DNA from: JAXMCK01 sp046349395 | GTDB lineage: Bacteria > Pseudomonadota > Alphaproteobacteria > Geminicoccales > Geminicoccaceae | Assembly (NCBI GenBank): GCA_046349395.1 | Contig: JAXMCK010000003.1 | Span: forward strand, 310,001 to 374,000 | Reading direction: 5' to 3' | Length of the DNA: 64,000 nt | Shown: positions 1-8,444 of the stretch, in pieces | Position numbering within the stretch: the stretch's first letter is position 1 | Layout of the letters: every line of letters starts with the position of its first letter | Position numbers and translations under genes: made by a program | The notes under the pieces: model-generated | What the model was told of the DNA's origin: nothing | The model's input: only the letters and a program-made list of their open reading frames with translations | The model's database searches: none

Positions 1-950
1 CGGTCCTCGGCCAGATTGGTACGGGCAATGAGGATCGCCGCATCCGGATCACCCGGCATCAGGAAGGAGGCCATGCGTGTGTAGACGAGCTGAGGCTGGC
101 GCGTGTCGTCATTGTCGAGGGCGCCGGCGAGACCGAGCAGAGCGTCGCCGATGCCCGTGCGGGCATCCTTGATCGGCCCGATATCGGTCTGGCCCTTGGC
201 CAGCTTGTCGATCCAGAGCTGCAGGGGAATGTTGTCCGGATCGGCGGCAAGGACCGCCTTCGCCGACTCCAGTGCTGCGTCGCGCTGGCCGTCTTCCAGC
301 AGCAACTGAAGGCGGGCGCGCAGCATGCGGAGCGGCAGCATCTTCTGATCGGGAAATTCGGCGTCGAACACCGTCAGACCCGACTTCGGGTCGCCCGTCA
401 GCCCCTCGATGACGGCGCGATGGTAGACGCGCAGCCGGTCGAGCGGCTGACCGCGGTCGACCACGGCCAGCAGGTCGGTAGCCGCCTGGCCGTTGTTTCG
501 ACCCAGCTCCGCCCAGGCCTGGAGGACGGGGCCGATGGTGCCGGCCAGCGTCCGGTCGCCGAGCGTCTTGAAGGACTCGCCCGCCTTGGTGAAGTCGACT
601 TTCTGGACCTGCTCCAGGGCCAGTAGCAGCGCCGCCTCGTCGGCCTGCGGATCGAGCTTGATCAGCTCGCGTGCGGTCGCCAGGGCCAGATCGTAGTGTC
701 CCGCGGCGAGCTGGACCGTGAAGACCTGCCGGCGAAGCTCGACGTCGTCAGGCTCCTCTTCGAGGGCCAGATCGAGATAGTTGGCGGCGGCGGTGAGGTC
801 ACCCGCCTCCAGCGCCGAATTGCCCGCGAGGAAATTGCCCGCGACCGAGCCCGGATCCTCCATCGCCGCCGTCGCGTCCGTGCCGCCCAGGGCGGCAAGC
901 AGGCACAGCGCTGCCAAACGGGGCTGCCAGGGCATCGAAATCGCTCTCAT
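1..950 (-). CDS. TPR-repeat secreted protein, C-terminus cut by window edge
   Basis: About 316 codons are visible and the reading frame runs off the left edge. The ATG at 950 opens a typical Sec signal (MRAISMPWQPRLAALCLLAA) followed by an alanine-rich cleavage region near residue 28. The rest is helical and alanine/leucine-rich, with tetratricopeptide-like units such as GNSALEAGDLTAAANYLDLA and a later LQLLLEDGQRDAALESAKAV. It is probably a periplasmic or membrane-associated scaffold. It is divergent from the small gene at 1107, with about 150 bp of shared upstream DNA. I do not recognise a specific function. TPR assignment rests on repeat periodicity and composition, and the missing C-terminus could carry another domain. 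Confidence 0.75.
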   Translation of the reverse strand, partial: MRAISMPWQPRLAALCLLAALGGTDATAAMEDPGSVAGNFLAGNSALEAGDLTAAANYLDLALEEEPDDVELRRQVFTVQLAAGHYDLALATARELIKLDPQADEAALLLALEQVQKVDFTKAGESFKTLGDRTLAGTIGPVLQAWAELGRNNGQAATDLLAVVDRGQPLDRLRVYHRAVIEGLTGDPKSGLTVFDAEFPDQKMLPLRMLRARLQLLLEDGQRDAALESAKAVLAADPDNIPLQLWIDKLAKGQTDIGPIKDARTGIGDALLGLAGALDNDDTRQPQLVYTRMASFLMPGDPDAAILIARTNLAED

Positions 951-1106
951 CGCGCACCCCTTCCGGTCGCCGGGCCGCAGGGTCGTCGGCACCGTAACGT
1001 CGGGCAGAACTTGACGTGGACGGCCGATCCGGCGAAAGAGGACCGAAATTGGCGTGCCTCAATCGAGGCGGCGCCGCGAACCGTCTGACCTGCCGGATTA
1101 GGTAAA

Positions 1107-1310
1107 ATGCTGAAGACTTCCAAGAGCAAGAACGACCCGACGGCCCGCGGCCCGGCCCAGCAGGCTAAGACCTTCGAGGGCAAGAAGGTGAAGCCGGTGC
1201 TGTATGTGGGGACCGCCGTGGGGCACGGCCGGTACATAGCGGCGCAGGACGAGAGCGGCAAGTTGGTGATGGATCGCGGTGGCAAGCCCATCGCGTACCG
1301 CGCGATCTGA
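1107..1310 (+). CDS. Small conserved hypothetical protein (67 aa)
   Basis: A 67-residue basic protein with a lysine-rich N-terminus (MLKTSKSKND) and a compact, beta-rich C-terminal half (KPVLYVGTAVGHGRYIAA, then GKPIAYRAI). It has no signal peptide, membrane segment or cysteines. It sits immediately upstream of the uracil-DNA glycosylase gene on the same strand, 34 bp away, and is divergent from the TPR gene. I recall similar short proteins next to uracil-DNA glycosylase and transglycosylase genes in Alphaproteobacteria, but know no function. Length and a neat fit between neighbours argue it is real; the function is open. Confidence 0.6.
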   Translation: MLKTSKSKNDPTARGPAQQAKTFEGKKVKPVLYVGTAVGHGRYIAAQDESGKLVMDRGGKPIAYRAI

Positions 1311-1344
1311 GCTTCCCGGGCCCGGCAGGACGCGACCCGATCCG

Positions 1345-2118
1345 ATGCCGGCCACCTCGCAGCTACAAGGCGATTCCGCGGCACCAGTCGATATGGCCGG
1401 TGCCGTTGCCGCTTGGTCGGCATGGTACGCGGCGATGGGCGTGTCGTCGGTGCTGCGTCCGGAAACGGAGGCGGTTCACGACCTGCCGCGACGTGCGGGC
1501 GAACCCGATGGCGTCGCCTCCGCGCGTCGGCTGGCAGCGTCCTGTGGCTCTGTCGAGGAACTCGAGGCGGCACTGGCCGACTTCCGGCAATGTCCGCTGC
1601 AGGCGACCGCAACGCGCCTCTGCTTCCACGACGGCAATCCGAAGTCCGGCATCATGCTGGTCGGTGAGGCCCCGGGTGCCGAGGAAGACCGACAGGGCAA
1701 GCCCTTCGTCGGGCCGAGCGGTCAGCTTCTCGACCGCATGCTGGCGGCGATCGATCTCGACCGGACCCAGGTCTACATCACCAACGTGATCTACTGGCGG
1801 CCGCCGGGCAACCGCCCGCCCACGGCGGCCGAGATCGCCATCTGCCAGCCCTTCCTCGAGCGGCAGATCGAACTGGTGCGGCCGCGCCGCCTCGTCTTCG
1901 TCGGCGGCATCGCCGCCCGGGCGCTGCTCGGGCTCAAGGAGGGCGTCACGAAGCTCCGTGGCCGCCGCTACGCCTATCAGGCGCCGGGCGCTGACGAGGA
2001 CGTTCCCGCCAGCGTCATGTTCCATCCCGCCTACCTGCTCCGTCAGCCGCTGCAGAAGCGCCTCGCCTGGCGCGACATGCTGACCTTGCAGGCCGATCTC
2101 GCCACAGCGACGCCGTAG
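1345..2118 (+). CDS. Uracil-DNA glycosylase, family 4-like
   Basis: Predicted to excise uracil from DNA as the first step of base-excision repair. The core shows the family-4 signature GEAPG (residues 107-111), then EDRQGKPFVGPSGQLLD, and the C-terminal MFHPAYLL motif (H about 227). The ATG at 1345 gives 257 aa; an earlier in-frame start would overlap the preceding gene. Classical family-4 enzymes bind a 4Fe-4S cluster through four cysteines. Here the first pair is not CxxC (QCPL then RLCF), and the position after ITNV reads IYWRPP rather than KCRPP, so the cluster looks incomplete. Similar alphaproteobacterial versions exist. Next gene in the row is a lytic transglycosylase. Confidence 0.88.
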   Translation: MPATSQLQGDSAAPVDMAGAVAAWSAWYAAMGVSSVLRPETEAVHDLPRRAGEPDGVASARRLAASCGSVEELEAALADFRQCPLQATATRLCFHDGNPKSGIMLVGEAPGAEEDRQGKPFVGPSGQLLDRMLAAIDLDRTQVYITNVIYWRPPGNRPPTAAEIAICQPFLERQIELVRPRRLVFVGGIAARALLGLKEGVTKLRGRRYAYQAPGADEDVPASVMFHPAYLLRQPLQKRLAWRDMLTLQADLATATP

Positions 2119-2186
2119 GGAGGACGGGCAGACCGACATTCCGCATCGCCGTTCCACACGACAGAAAAGGCATCGGCACCGGGAAG

Positions 2187-4091
2187 ATGGGACGACAGGC
2201 AAGCAAGCGGCGCATCGGCGTCGGACTGGCCGCCACCCTCGTGGCGACACTGGCGAAGGGCGGAGTCGCCGTGGCGGACCCGGCTGACCTGCAGCTGCGC
2301 CTTCGGCTGCCCACCATCGAGACGGCGAGTGCCAAGGACAGCGGGCTGCTCGCCACGCTGAGCGAGGCCGATGCGATCCGCTACCGCCGGATCCTCGACC
2401 TGCAGGCCAAGGGCAAGTTCGCCGATGCCGACCGCGAGATCCAGGAGTTGGACAACCGGATCCTGATGGGCCACGTGCTGGCCCAGCGCCTGCTCCGCAG
2501 CAAGTCCTACCACGCGAGCTATGGCGAGCTTCGCGCCTGGCTCGAGAAATATGCCGACCATCCGCAGGCGATGCGGATGTTCATCCTCGCCGACAATCGT
2601 CGCCCGTCCGGGGCGCCGCTGCCTCCCGATCCCCGAGAGAGCGCACTCGACGAGAGCGGCAGCCGCATCACGACGAGTGCCGTCTACGGCTACGCGACCA
2701 CGCGCGACCGCACGCCCAGGGCCGAGGACCGGGTCGCCGGCTGGCGCGACAAGATCGAGCGCAAGGTCGCCAAGGACGATCCGGACGGCGCCCGTCGGCT
2801 GCTGGAGGATCGGGATGTCCTCGGGCTGATCGACACCCTCGAGCACGATCTGGCACGCTGGGTGGTGGCGCGTGCGTTCCTCGCCGACGACCGCGTCGCC
2901 GAAGCCTACGATCTGGCCCATGGTGCGGCCGTGCGCTCCGGCCGCATCGAGCCCCGCATTCATTGGACGGCGGGTCTGGCCGCTTGGCGACTGCGGGACG
3001 CCCGCAGCGCCGCGATGCACTTTACCGCCCTGACGCACGGCGGCAGCGTGAGCGGCGAGGATCTCGCCATGTCGGCCCTGTGGGCGGCTCGCGCCGAGCT
3101 TCGGGCCGGTCGCCCCCAGATGGTGACGCCGCTGCTGCGCACGGGTGCGGCGGCGAGCAACCAGTTCTACGGGCGCCTCGCCCAGACCCTCCTGGGTCAG
3201 CAAGCGCAGTTCGACTGGCAGTCCTCGGCTTCTTCCGACCTTTCGGGCGAGGTGCTGTTCCGCTATCCGGCCTGGCGACGCGTGCTCGCCCTGATGCAGA
3301 TCAAGGAGACCGACGCGGCCGAGCAGGAGATGCTGGGCCTCGCCTCACAGGCGCAGCCGGAGCTCGCCCGGGCCCTCGAGACCGCGGCCCAGCGGCTGGA
3401 GCTGCCGGCCGCCCAGCTCCTCGCCGCCGAGCGCCTGCAGGACGTCGACGGCCGTGACCACGCGTCCAGCCTCTATCCCATCCCGCGCTGGCAGCCGCGC
3501 TCGGGCTTCAAGCTCGACCGCGCCCTCATCTACGCCATCATGCGCGCCGAAAGCGGGTTCGATCCGACCGCTCGCAGCGCCATGGGTGCCATCGGCGTGA
3601 TGCAGGTGCTGCCGGAAACGGCCGAGGTCGTGCGCCGGCTGGGGGATGCCCGCTACTACGGACCGGGCACGCTCTACGATCCGGCCTCGAACATGGACAT
3701 CGCCCAGGCCTGGCTGCGGCACATGATGAAGGCCGATGGAATCGGCGACAGCCTGATCCATCTCATCATCGGCTATAATGCAGGCCCCCGCCGGGCCGTC
3801 GCCTGGTCGCAGAAGATGTCGGACATGAACGACGATCCGCTGCTCTTCATCGAAAGCGTGCGCAACACCGAATCCCGCAACTACGTGAAGCGCGTGCTGG
3901 CCAATCTCTGGGCCTACCGGGCGCGGTTCGGGCAGGAATCGCCCTCGCTGCGGGAGCTGGCCGAGAACCGCTGGCCGCGGGTCGAGTTCATCGATCGCGG
4001 CACGACTGCCAAGCCCGTGTCCGGCAGGCTGGCCCCCATGCCCGCGCGTCGCATCATGGCCGAGTCGACCGGCTATGCCCGGCCGGATTGA
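2187..4091 (+). CDS. Soluble lytic murein transglycosylase (SLT domain)
   Basis: A 634-aa periplasmic peptidoglycan lyase that cleaves MurNAc-GlcNAc bonds to form 1,6-anhydroMurNAc. Signal-like N-terminus (MGRQASKRRIGVGLAATLVA). Residues about 60-420 form a long helical superhelical-ring region as in Slt70. The catalytic SLT domain starts near 445: IYAIMRAESGFDP contains the catalytic Glu455, followed by SAMGAIGVMQVLPETA and the closing IIGYNAGP motif. The length matches Slt70-type enzymes. The 3' end overlaps moaB by 17 nt, so the two are probably co-transcribed. There is no obvious functional link with moaB beyond conserved order. Confidence 0.93.
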   Translation: MGRQASKRRIGVGLAATLVATLAKGGVAVADPADLQLRLRLPTIETASAKDSGLLATLSEADAIRYRRILDLQAKGKFADADREIQELDNRILMGHVLAQRLLRSKSYHASYGELRAWLEKYADHPQAMRMFILADNRRPSGAPLPPDPRESALDESGSRITTSAVYGYATTRDRTPRAEDRVAGWRDKIERKVAKDDPDGARRLLEDRDVLGLIDTLEHDLARWVVARAFLADDRVAEAYDLAHGAAVRSGRIEPRIHWTAGLAAWRLRDARSAAMHFTALTHGGSVSGEDLAMSALWAARAELRAGRPQMVTPLLRTGAAASNQFYGRLAQTLLGQQAQFDWQSSASSDLSGEVLFRYPAWRRVLALMQIKETDAAEQEMLGLASQAQPELARALETAAQRLELPAAQLLAAERLQDVDGRDHASSLYPIPRWQPRSGFKLDRALIYAIMRAESGFDPTARSAMGAIGVMQVLPETAEVVRRLGDARYYGPGTLYDPASNMDIAQAWLRHMMKADGIGDSLIHLIIGYNAGPRRAVAWSQKMSDMNDDPLLFIESVRNTESRNYVKRVLANLWAYRARFGQESPSLRELAENRWPRVEFIDRGTTAKPVSGRLAPMPARRIMAESTGYARPD

Positions 4092-4617
4092 CGAGACCCT
4101 TCCGTTCCGGCCGGTTCGGATCGCTGTCCTCACCGTCTCCGATACGCGGACCGCGGCCGACGATCGCTCCGGCGACACGCTCGTCGAGCGGCTGACGGCC
4201 GCCGGCCACGAGCTTGCGGCACGCGCGATCGTCAGAGACGACGCCGACGCCATCGCTGCCCAGTTCCGCTCCTGGATCGAGGATCCGAACATCGAGGTCG
4301 TGATCAGCACGGGCGGCACCGGCGTGACCGGACGGGACATCACGCCCGAAGCCCTGGCGCGCGTCTCGGAGAAGGCGGTGCCGGGCTTCGGCGAGCTGTT
4401 CCGGATGCTGAGCTACGCCAAGATCGGCACCTCGGCCCTGCAGTCCCGCGCCGACGCCGGCGTGGCGAAGGGCACCTACCTCTTCTGTCTGCCGGGATCG
4501 CCCGGCGCCTGCCGCGACGGCTGGGACGAGATCCTCAAATACCAGCTCGACATCAGGCATCGACCCTGCAACTTCGCCGAGCTGCTCCCCAGGCTACGAG
4601 AGCACGAGGCCGGCTGA
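4075..4617 (+). CDS. moaB: Molybdenum cofactor biosynthesis protein MoaB
   Basis: A 180-aa MoaB/MogA-fold protein involved in molybdopterin handling, by family expected to adenylylate molybdopterin or a related step in Moco synthesis. The N-terminal strand RIAVLTVSDTRTAADDRSGD and the STGGTGVTGRD motif (from residue 78) are characteristic of the MPT-binding site, with the downstream SPGAC...GWDEIL region also typical. It begins 17 nt before the end of the transglycosylase gene and ends 6 nt before the metallophosphoesterase gene, suggesting one transcript. The single-domain length fits MoaB rather than the larger MoeA. Confidence 0.93.
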   Translation: MPGRIDETLPFRPVRIAVLTVSDTRTAADDRSGDTLVERLTAAGHELAARAIVRDDADAIAAQFRSWIEDPNIEVVISTGGTGVTGRDITPEALARVSEKAVPGFGELFRMLSYAKIGTSALQSRADAGVAKGTYLFCLPGSPGACRDGWDEILKYQLDIRHRPCNFAELLPRLREHEAG

Positions 4618-4623
4618 GCCATC

Positions 4624-5178
4624 GTGACGGTCTTCTTCACGGCCGACACCCACTTCGGCCATGGCGGGGCACTCGGTCTCTTCATGCGGCCGTTCCCGTC
4701 CGTCGCGGCGATGGACGAGGCGATGGTTCGCGGCTGGAACGAGCGCGTCGGCGACACCGACGAGGTCTGGCATCTGGGCGACGTCGCCATGGGACGTACC
4801 GTGAGCCTGCTGCCGGATCTTCTTCGCGAGCTTCGCGGGCGCAAGCACCTGGTGGCCGGCAACAATGACGGCCCTGCGACGCGTGGTCTGTCGGCATGGT
4901 CCAGCGTGCAGGACTATGCCGAGCTGACGCTGGCCGATCGTTTCCTGGTGCTGTGCCACTATCCGCTGCGCGCCTGGAACCGGCAGCATCGAGGTGCGCT
5001 GCAGCTGCACGGCCACAGCCACGGCAGGCTCGCCCCGCTGCCCCGTCAGGTCGATGTCGGCGTCGATGTCTGGAACTTCGCGCCCGTCGCGCTCGACGAG
5101 CTTCTGGAGCGTTCCGTTCAGCGCTCGAGATCGAGGGTGAACAGCTCCTCGGGGCGCCGGACCCCGCGCAGCGCGTAG
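4624..5178 (+). CDS. Calcineurin-like metallophosphoesterase
   Basis: A 184-aa single-domain phosphoesterase. The five metal-binding blocks are all present: D8/H10 in FFTADTHFGH, LGDV (from residue 51), GNND (79-82), HYPL (from 112) and HGHSHG (129-134). It starts with GTG at 4624, six bases after the moaB stop. The domain order and short size match the YfcE/YtoQ-like cytosolic phosphoesterase group; substrate cannot be inferred. The 3' end overlaps the convergent cyclase gene by 61 nt, in a low-complexity serine/arginine tail, so the real C-terminus is likely poorly conserved. Confidence 0.88.
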   Translation: MTVFFTADTHFGHGGALGLFMRPFPSVAAMDEAMVRGWNERVGDTDEVWHLGDVAMGRTVSLLPDLLRELRGRKHLVAGNNDGPATRGLSAWSSVQDYAELTLADRFLVLCHYPLRAWNRQHRGALQLHGHSHGRLAPLPRQVDVGVDVWNFAPVALDELLERSVQRSRSRVNSSSGRRTPRSA

Positions 5179-6329
5179 CGCCCCAGCGAGACGAGACGCT
5201 CGCGGGCCTCGCCCGCACTCGTCGCGAAGGCTTCTGACACGATCAGCCGCTGTTCGAGGGATCGGCACATGGCCTCGATCCGCGCCACCTCGTTGACCGC
5301 CCTGCCGACGACCGTGAAGTCGAGCCGGTCCCGCGAGCCGATATTGCCGTAGAGCACCTCGCCGATGTGCATCGCCACGTGGATGCCGGTCGACGGCAAG
5401 CCCTCGCTCGTCCGCCGCGCCGTCAGCGCGTCGACCGCCGGGAGGAGCGACTGGGCGGCGTTCAGGGCCCGGCTGCAGACGTCCTCGGTAAGTGGAAAGA
5501 TGGCGAGGATGCCGTCCCCGATGAACTTCATCACCTCGCCGCCATGGTCCTGGACGATATCCACGACGGTCTCGGCGTAGTCGTTGAGCAGCCCCAGCAG
5601 GCCGTCTCGCTCGGCGGAATCCGCGATCCGCGTGAAGCCTTCGAGGTCGCTGTACCAGAGCACGGCCTGGATGGTCTCGGCCTTGCCCCGCTCGATGTCA
5701 CCGGCCAGCACGCGCCGTCCGGCATCCTCGCCGAGGTAGGTGCGCATCAGCGTGCGGCCGGTGTGCACGCTGGCGACGGCCTTGTACGCCAGAGCCAGCG
5801 ATCGTGAGACGCGCCGCAGCAGATCGGCGATCTCCTCGCCGAAGCCGCCCGGCGCATCCGTCTGCCAGGAGCAGAGCAGGCCAGACACCGCACCGAGGGT
5901 GGCATTCGGCGGGAAGCGCACGGCCAATGCCAGATAATCGGTCATCCCTTCGCGGGCGAACCGGTCCAGCAAGGGAAACTCGTTGCGGCCCTCGCCGCGG
6001 TCGAGCCGCCGGCGGATCTCCTCGCCGGGATTCTCGATCAGCCAGTAGAAGGGGCTCGTTTCGAATTCCTCCATCGTCGGAGGTGCTGGGTGGCGTGGAT
6101 AGTCCTCGCGGGTCACGGCTTGGCCCGGCCGCCAGGTGAACCCACGAGCATCGAGAACGGGATGCAGGAGATCGGAGCCGAAGGCAGCACGGCTAAGCCG
6201 GATCCCCGACGCGACCAGCCGGTCGCAATAGCCAGCGAAGAGCGCTGTCTCGTCATCCTCCGTCAGGCCGAAGTCGATCAGCCAGCGGTTGAGGTCGAGC
6301 TCGGTCGCGACGAGATCAAGCGGCGGCAT
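5118..6329 (-). CDS. Class III adenylate/guanylate cyclase, soluble
   Basis: Predicted to make cAMP or cGMP. The ATG at 6329 gives 403 aa. The N-terminal about 200 residues resemble the sensor-like region found in front of many rhizobial-type cyclases. The catalytic domain follows, with YSDLEGFTR (metal Asp about 228), FIGDGILAIF (Asp about 272) and a late VGRAVNEVARIE that keeps the Asn and Arg needed for transition-state stabilisation. All catalytic positions look intact. The gene overlaps the end of the LysR gene by 14 nt, so it is probably translated from the same mRNA and under that regulator. No membrane segments are visible. The base it acts on (A or G) cannot be read by eye. Confidence 0.88.
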   Translation of the reverse strand: MPPLDLVATELDLNRWLIDFGLTEDDETALFAGYCDRLVASGIRLSRAAFGSDLLHPVLDARGFTWRPGQAVTREDYPRHPAPPTMEEFETSPFYWLIENPGEEIRRRLDRGEGRNEFPLLDRFAREGMTDYLALAVRFPPNATLGAVSGLLCSWQTDAPGGFGEEIADLLRRVSRSLALAYKAVASVHTGRTLMRTYLGEDAGRRVLAGDIERGKAETIQAVLWYSDLEGFTRIADSAERDGLLGLLNDYAETVVDIVQDHGGEVMKFIGDGILAIFPLTEDVCSRALNAAQSLLPAVDALTARRTSEGLPSTGIHVAMHIGEVLYGNIGSRDRLDFTVVGRAVNEVARIEAMCRSLEQRLIVSEAFATSAGEARERLVSLGRYALRGVRRPEELFTLDLER

Positions 6330-7191
6330 TAAGCGGTCTTCCGGCCCGGAAATGCTCCACGATCTCCGCCTCCAGCCGAAGGATCGCCGGCCGCTCGCGG
6401 CTGCCACGCACCACGACGATCCCGGCGTCGGGCAGATCGGGCAGGCCCTCGGCTCTACCGATGATCCGCAAATGGGGCGAGACGGTGCCGCGCATCAGTA
6501 CACCCACCGCCAAGCCGGCCGCGATGGCGGCCAGAACGCCGGCGATGCTGATGCTCGTATAGGCCACCCGCGAAGGAATGCCTGCTTTGGCCAGACCCTC
6601 CAGGGCGTAGCGACGAAAGTGGCAGCCCGGCGAGAACAGCGCCAGCGGCAGCGGTCTCTGCTCGTGCACCTCGTGGCGGCCGGAGCCGACCCACACCAGG
6701 GGCTCGCGGTGCACGAAGGTTCCGCCGGTGTCGCCGTAGCCCTGGGTGACGAGTGCAAGATCGACCTCTCCCTCCGCCGCGGCGCGGACGAGTTCCTCCG
6801 AGGAACGGCAGTCGACGGTAACATGGGCTTTGGGATGGGTCATCGCAAAGTCGGCGAGCACGCTGGGCAGAAAGGTGCTCGCATAGTCGTCCGGGGCGCC
6901 GACCGTGATCTCGCCTTCGATCTCTGCGGCGTCGAAGACCGACAGGGCCTCCCGGTGCGCCTGAAGGATCCGGCGGGCGTGCCAGAGGAACTGCTCGCCG
7001 TCCCTGCTGAGCCGCACGCTCCGCGCGTTGCGCTCCAGGAGCGGTCGACCGACCAGTTCCTCCAGACGCTTGATCTGCATGCTGACCGCCGACTGCGTGC
7101 GATGCACGTGCGTGCCGGCAGCCGTGAAGCTGCCCGTGTCGGCGATTGCCACGAAGGTCCGCAGGAGATCCGGCTCGAGCGACGTCGGCAT
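6316..7191 (-). CDS. LysR-family transcriptional regulator
   Basis: A 291-aa LTTR with an N-terminal winged helix-turn-helix (LLRTFVAIADTGSFTAAG, then RTQSAVSMQIKRLEELVG, residues about 9-50) and a C-terminal periplasmic-binding-protein-like effector domain (EITVGAPDDYASTFLP onward). It is transcribed upstream of and overlaps the cyclase gene, and diverges from the DUF1127 gene with about 100 bp between start codons, where its operator most likely lies. Known LTTRs often regulate the divergent gene, so the small DUF1127 gene is a candidate target. Effector unknown. Confidence 0.92.
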   Translation of the reverse strand: MPTSLEPDLLRTFVAIADTGSFTAAGTHVHRTQSAVSMQIKRLEELVGRPLLERNARSVRLSRDGEQFLWHARRILQAHREALSVFDAAEIEGEITVGAPDDYASTFLPSVLADFAMTHPKAHVTVDCRSSEELVRAAAEGEVDLALVTQGYGDTGGTFVHREPLVWVGSGRHEVHEQRPLPLALFSPGCHFRRYALEGLAKAGIPSRVAYTSISIAGVLAAIAAGLAVGVLMRGTVSPHLRIIGRAEGLPDLPDAGIVVVRGSRERPAILRLEAEIVEHFRAGRPLNAAA

Positions 7192-7292
7192 CGACCATTC
7201 ATCATCGGAATTGATAGAAGGGATTAGATCTATTCGTTGGCTTGATCAACCATCCTGAACGATCATGCCCTTCGACACGACCGGAGACCGTC

Positions 7293-7490
7293 ATGGACCG
7301 TGCATTTGCCATCAGCGACGACGCTGTCAGCAGCTATCGCCTGCGTTGGTGGGCGCGTCTTGCCCGTGCCATCCGACGGCTGAGGCCGAGCCGCCGCGAC
7401 CGGCAGGTCCTGCAACGGCTCAGCGACCACGAACTCCGCGACATCGGGCTTTGCCGAGACGACTCGAACCGTGTCTTCCCGGCGCCCTGA
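7293..7490 (+). CDS. DUF1127 small protein
   Basis: A 65-aa basic peptide. I chose the ATG at 7293 because a GGAGA ribosome-binding site precedes it by about 7 nt and because the upstream frame lacks family features. The C-terminal half RQVLQRLSDHELRDIGLCRDD is the DUF1127 (YjiS-like) signature. Members in Alphaproteobacteria have been linked to stress responses and to RNA or phosphate/carbon metabolism through an arginine-rich helix; the RRLRPSRRDR stretch here is consistent with nucleic-acid contact. It is divergent from the LysR gene. Confidence 0.82.
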   Translation: MDRAFAISDDAVSSYRLRWWARLARAIRRLRPSRRDRQVLQRLSDHELRDIGLCRDDSNRVFPAP

Positions 7491-7573
7491 ATGGGGCCGT
7501 TCAGCCTTGAGACAACCCGTCGCCAGTGGGCCCGTCGGCGAGGCGAGCGAGCCTGCGTGGTCGCCGTGCCTCG

Positions 7574-7852
7574 TCAGTGCAGCTGGAAAATGCCAGCGGC
7601 TCTCTTGTATTTTCCGGCGCCGATGATTTCCTGGTAGCTCACCCGTACCTCATGCACCTTGCCCTCGATATTGCGCGACCAGAACTCCAGGAATTGGCGC
7701 AGCTTGGGGTAGTCGGGCAGAAGGTCGTAGTGCTGCCAGATGAACGTCTGCAGCAGGCTCGGATGGTCGGGCATCCGATACAGGATTTCCGCCGTCGCCA
7801 GACGGTAACCCTTGAGCTGCATCTCGAGGGGGTGAGCTTGGTTCTCCTGCAT
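7574..7852 (-). CDS. Usg family protein
   Basis: A 92-aa protein with the conserved core LKGYRLATAEILYRMPDHP and LLQTFIWQHYDLLPDYPKLR typical of the alphaproteobacterial Usg family. No signal or membrane segment. The molecular role of Usg proteins is not known to me; the family name is historical. Its stop lies 83 bp beyond the convergent DUF1127 gene, and its start is about 250 bp from groES on the opposite strand. Length and motif match the family. Confidence 0.82.
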   Translation of the reverse strand: MQENQAHPLEMQLKGYRLATAEILYRMPDHPSLLQTFIWQHYDLLPDYPKLRQFLEFWSRNIEGKVHEVRVSYQEIIGAGKYKRAAGIFQLH

Positions 7853-7996
7853 CCGCGCACCTCATGCGGTGAACACGAGGCCGACTTTGACTCGACGATC
7901 GTTGACGTCAAGTGACCGAAATCACTAGTTTCCGTTAAATTTCAATCCGTTAGCAGCAATCGGCGTCGGCTGCTGATATTTTTGTGCGCTGCTCCT

Positions 7997-8026
7997 CTTG
8001 AAGCCCCTACGGCCGGTCCTTACGTA
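7997..8026 (+). promoter_or_regulatory. Candidate heat-shock (RpoH, sigma-32) promoter of groESL
   Basis: CTTGAAG starting at 7997 and CCTTACGT starting at 8018 are separated by 17 bp (counted between CTTG and CCTT), close to the alphaproteobacterial sigma-32 pattern. A start site about 7-10 bp downstream would fall at the edge of the CIRCE element, the usual arrangement for repressor control. This is a by-eye match. Confidence 0.5.
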
Positions 8027-8035
8027 CGGGCCGCG

Positions 8036-8062
8036 TTGGCACTCGGCTCGGCCGACTGCTAA
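8036..8062 (+). promoter_or_regulatory. CIRCE operator (HrcA-binding) upstream of groESL
   Basis: TTGGCACTC (8036-8044), a 9-bp spacer, then GACTGCTAA (8054-8062). The consensus is TTAGCACTC-N9-GAGTGCTAA, so each arm has one mismatch and the spacer is exact. HrcA repressor binding here would couple groESL to chaperonin availability. It sits 38 bp before the groES start codon. Confidence 0.9.
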
Positions 8063-8099
8063 CAACCCCATACGAATTGAGCTTTGGAGGCTCGGGAGC

Positions 8100-8414
8100 A
8101 TGAAGTTCAAGCCGCTTCACGACCGCGTGCTCGTCAAGCGCGTCGAGGAGGAACAGAAGACCAAGGGCGGGATCATCATCCCCGACACGGCGAAGGAAAA
8201 GCCGATGCAGGGCGAGATCCTGGCGGTTGGCCCGGGTGCCCGCGACGACAAGGGTGCTTTGATCCCGATGGGCGTCAAGGTCGGCGACCGCGTTCTGTTC
8301 GGCAAGTGGTCCGGCACCGAGGTGAAGCTCGACGGTGACGAGCTCCTGATCATGAAGGAGTCGGACATCATGGGCATCCTCGAGGAGCCCGTTTCGCAGG
8401 CTAAGGCCGCCTGA
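8100..8414 (+). CDS. groES: Co-chaperonin GroES
   Basis: A 104-aa heptameric lid of the GroEL chamber. The sequence opens MKFKPLHDRVLVKRVEEE, with the mobile loop EEQKTKGGIIIPDTAKEK (residues about 16-34) that contacts GroEL and the closing DELLIMKESDIMGIL. A GGAG box lies upstream of the ATG. It is controlled by the CIRCE element and the RpoH-like promoter, and precedes groEL by 30 bp in one operon. Confidence 0.98.
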   Translation: MKFKPLHDRVLVKRVEEEQKTKGGIIIPDTAKEKPMQGEILAVGPGARDDKGALIPMGVKVGDRVLFGKWSGTEVKLDGDELLIMKESDIMGILEEPVSQAKAA

Positions 8415-8444
8415 CCCCACGATATCAGAAGAGGTAAGACAGCC

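Noticed and set aside
7901..7990. Possible small RNA or terminator between usg and groES
   Set aside because: Only imperfect inverted repeats and no T-tract; insufficient support.
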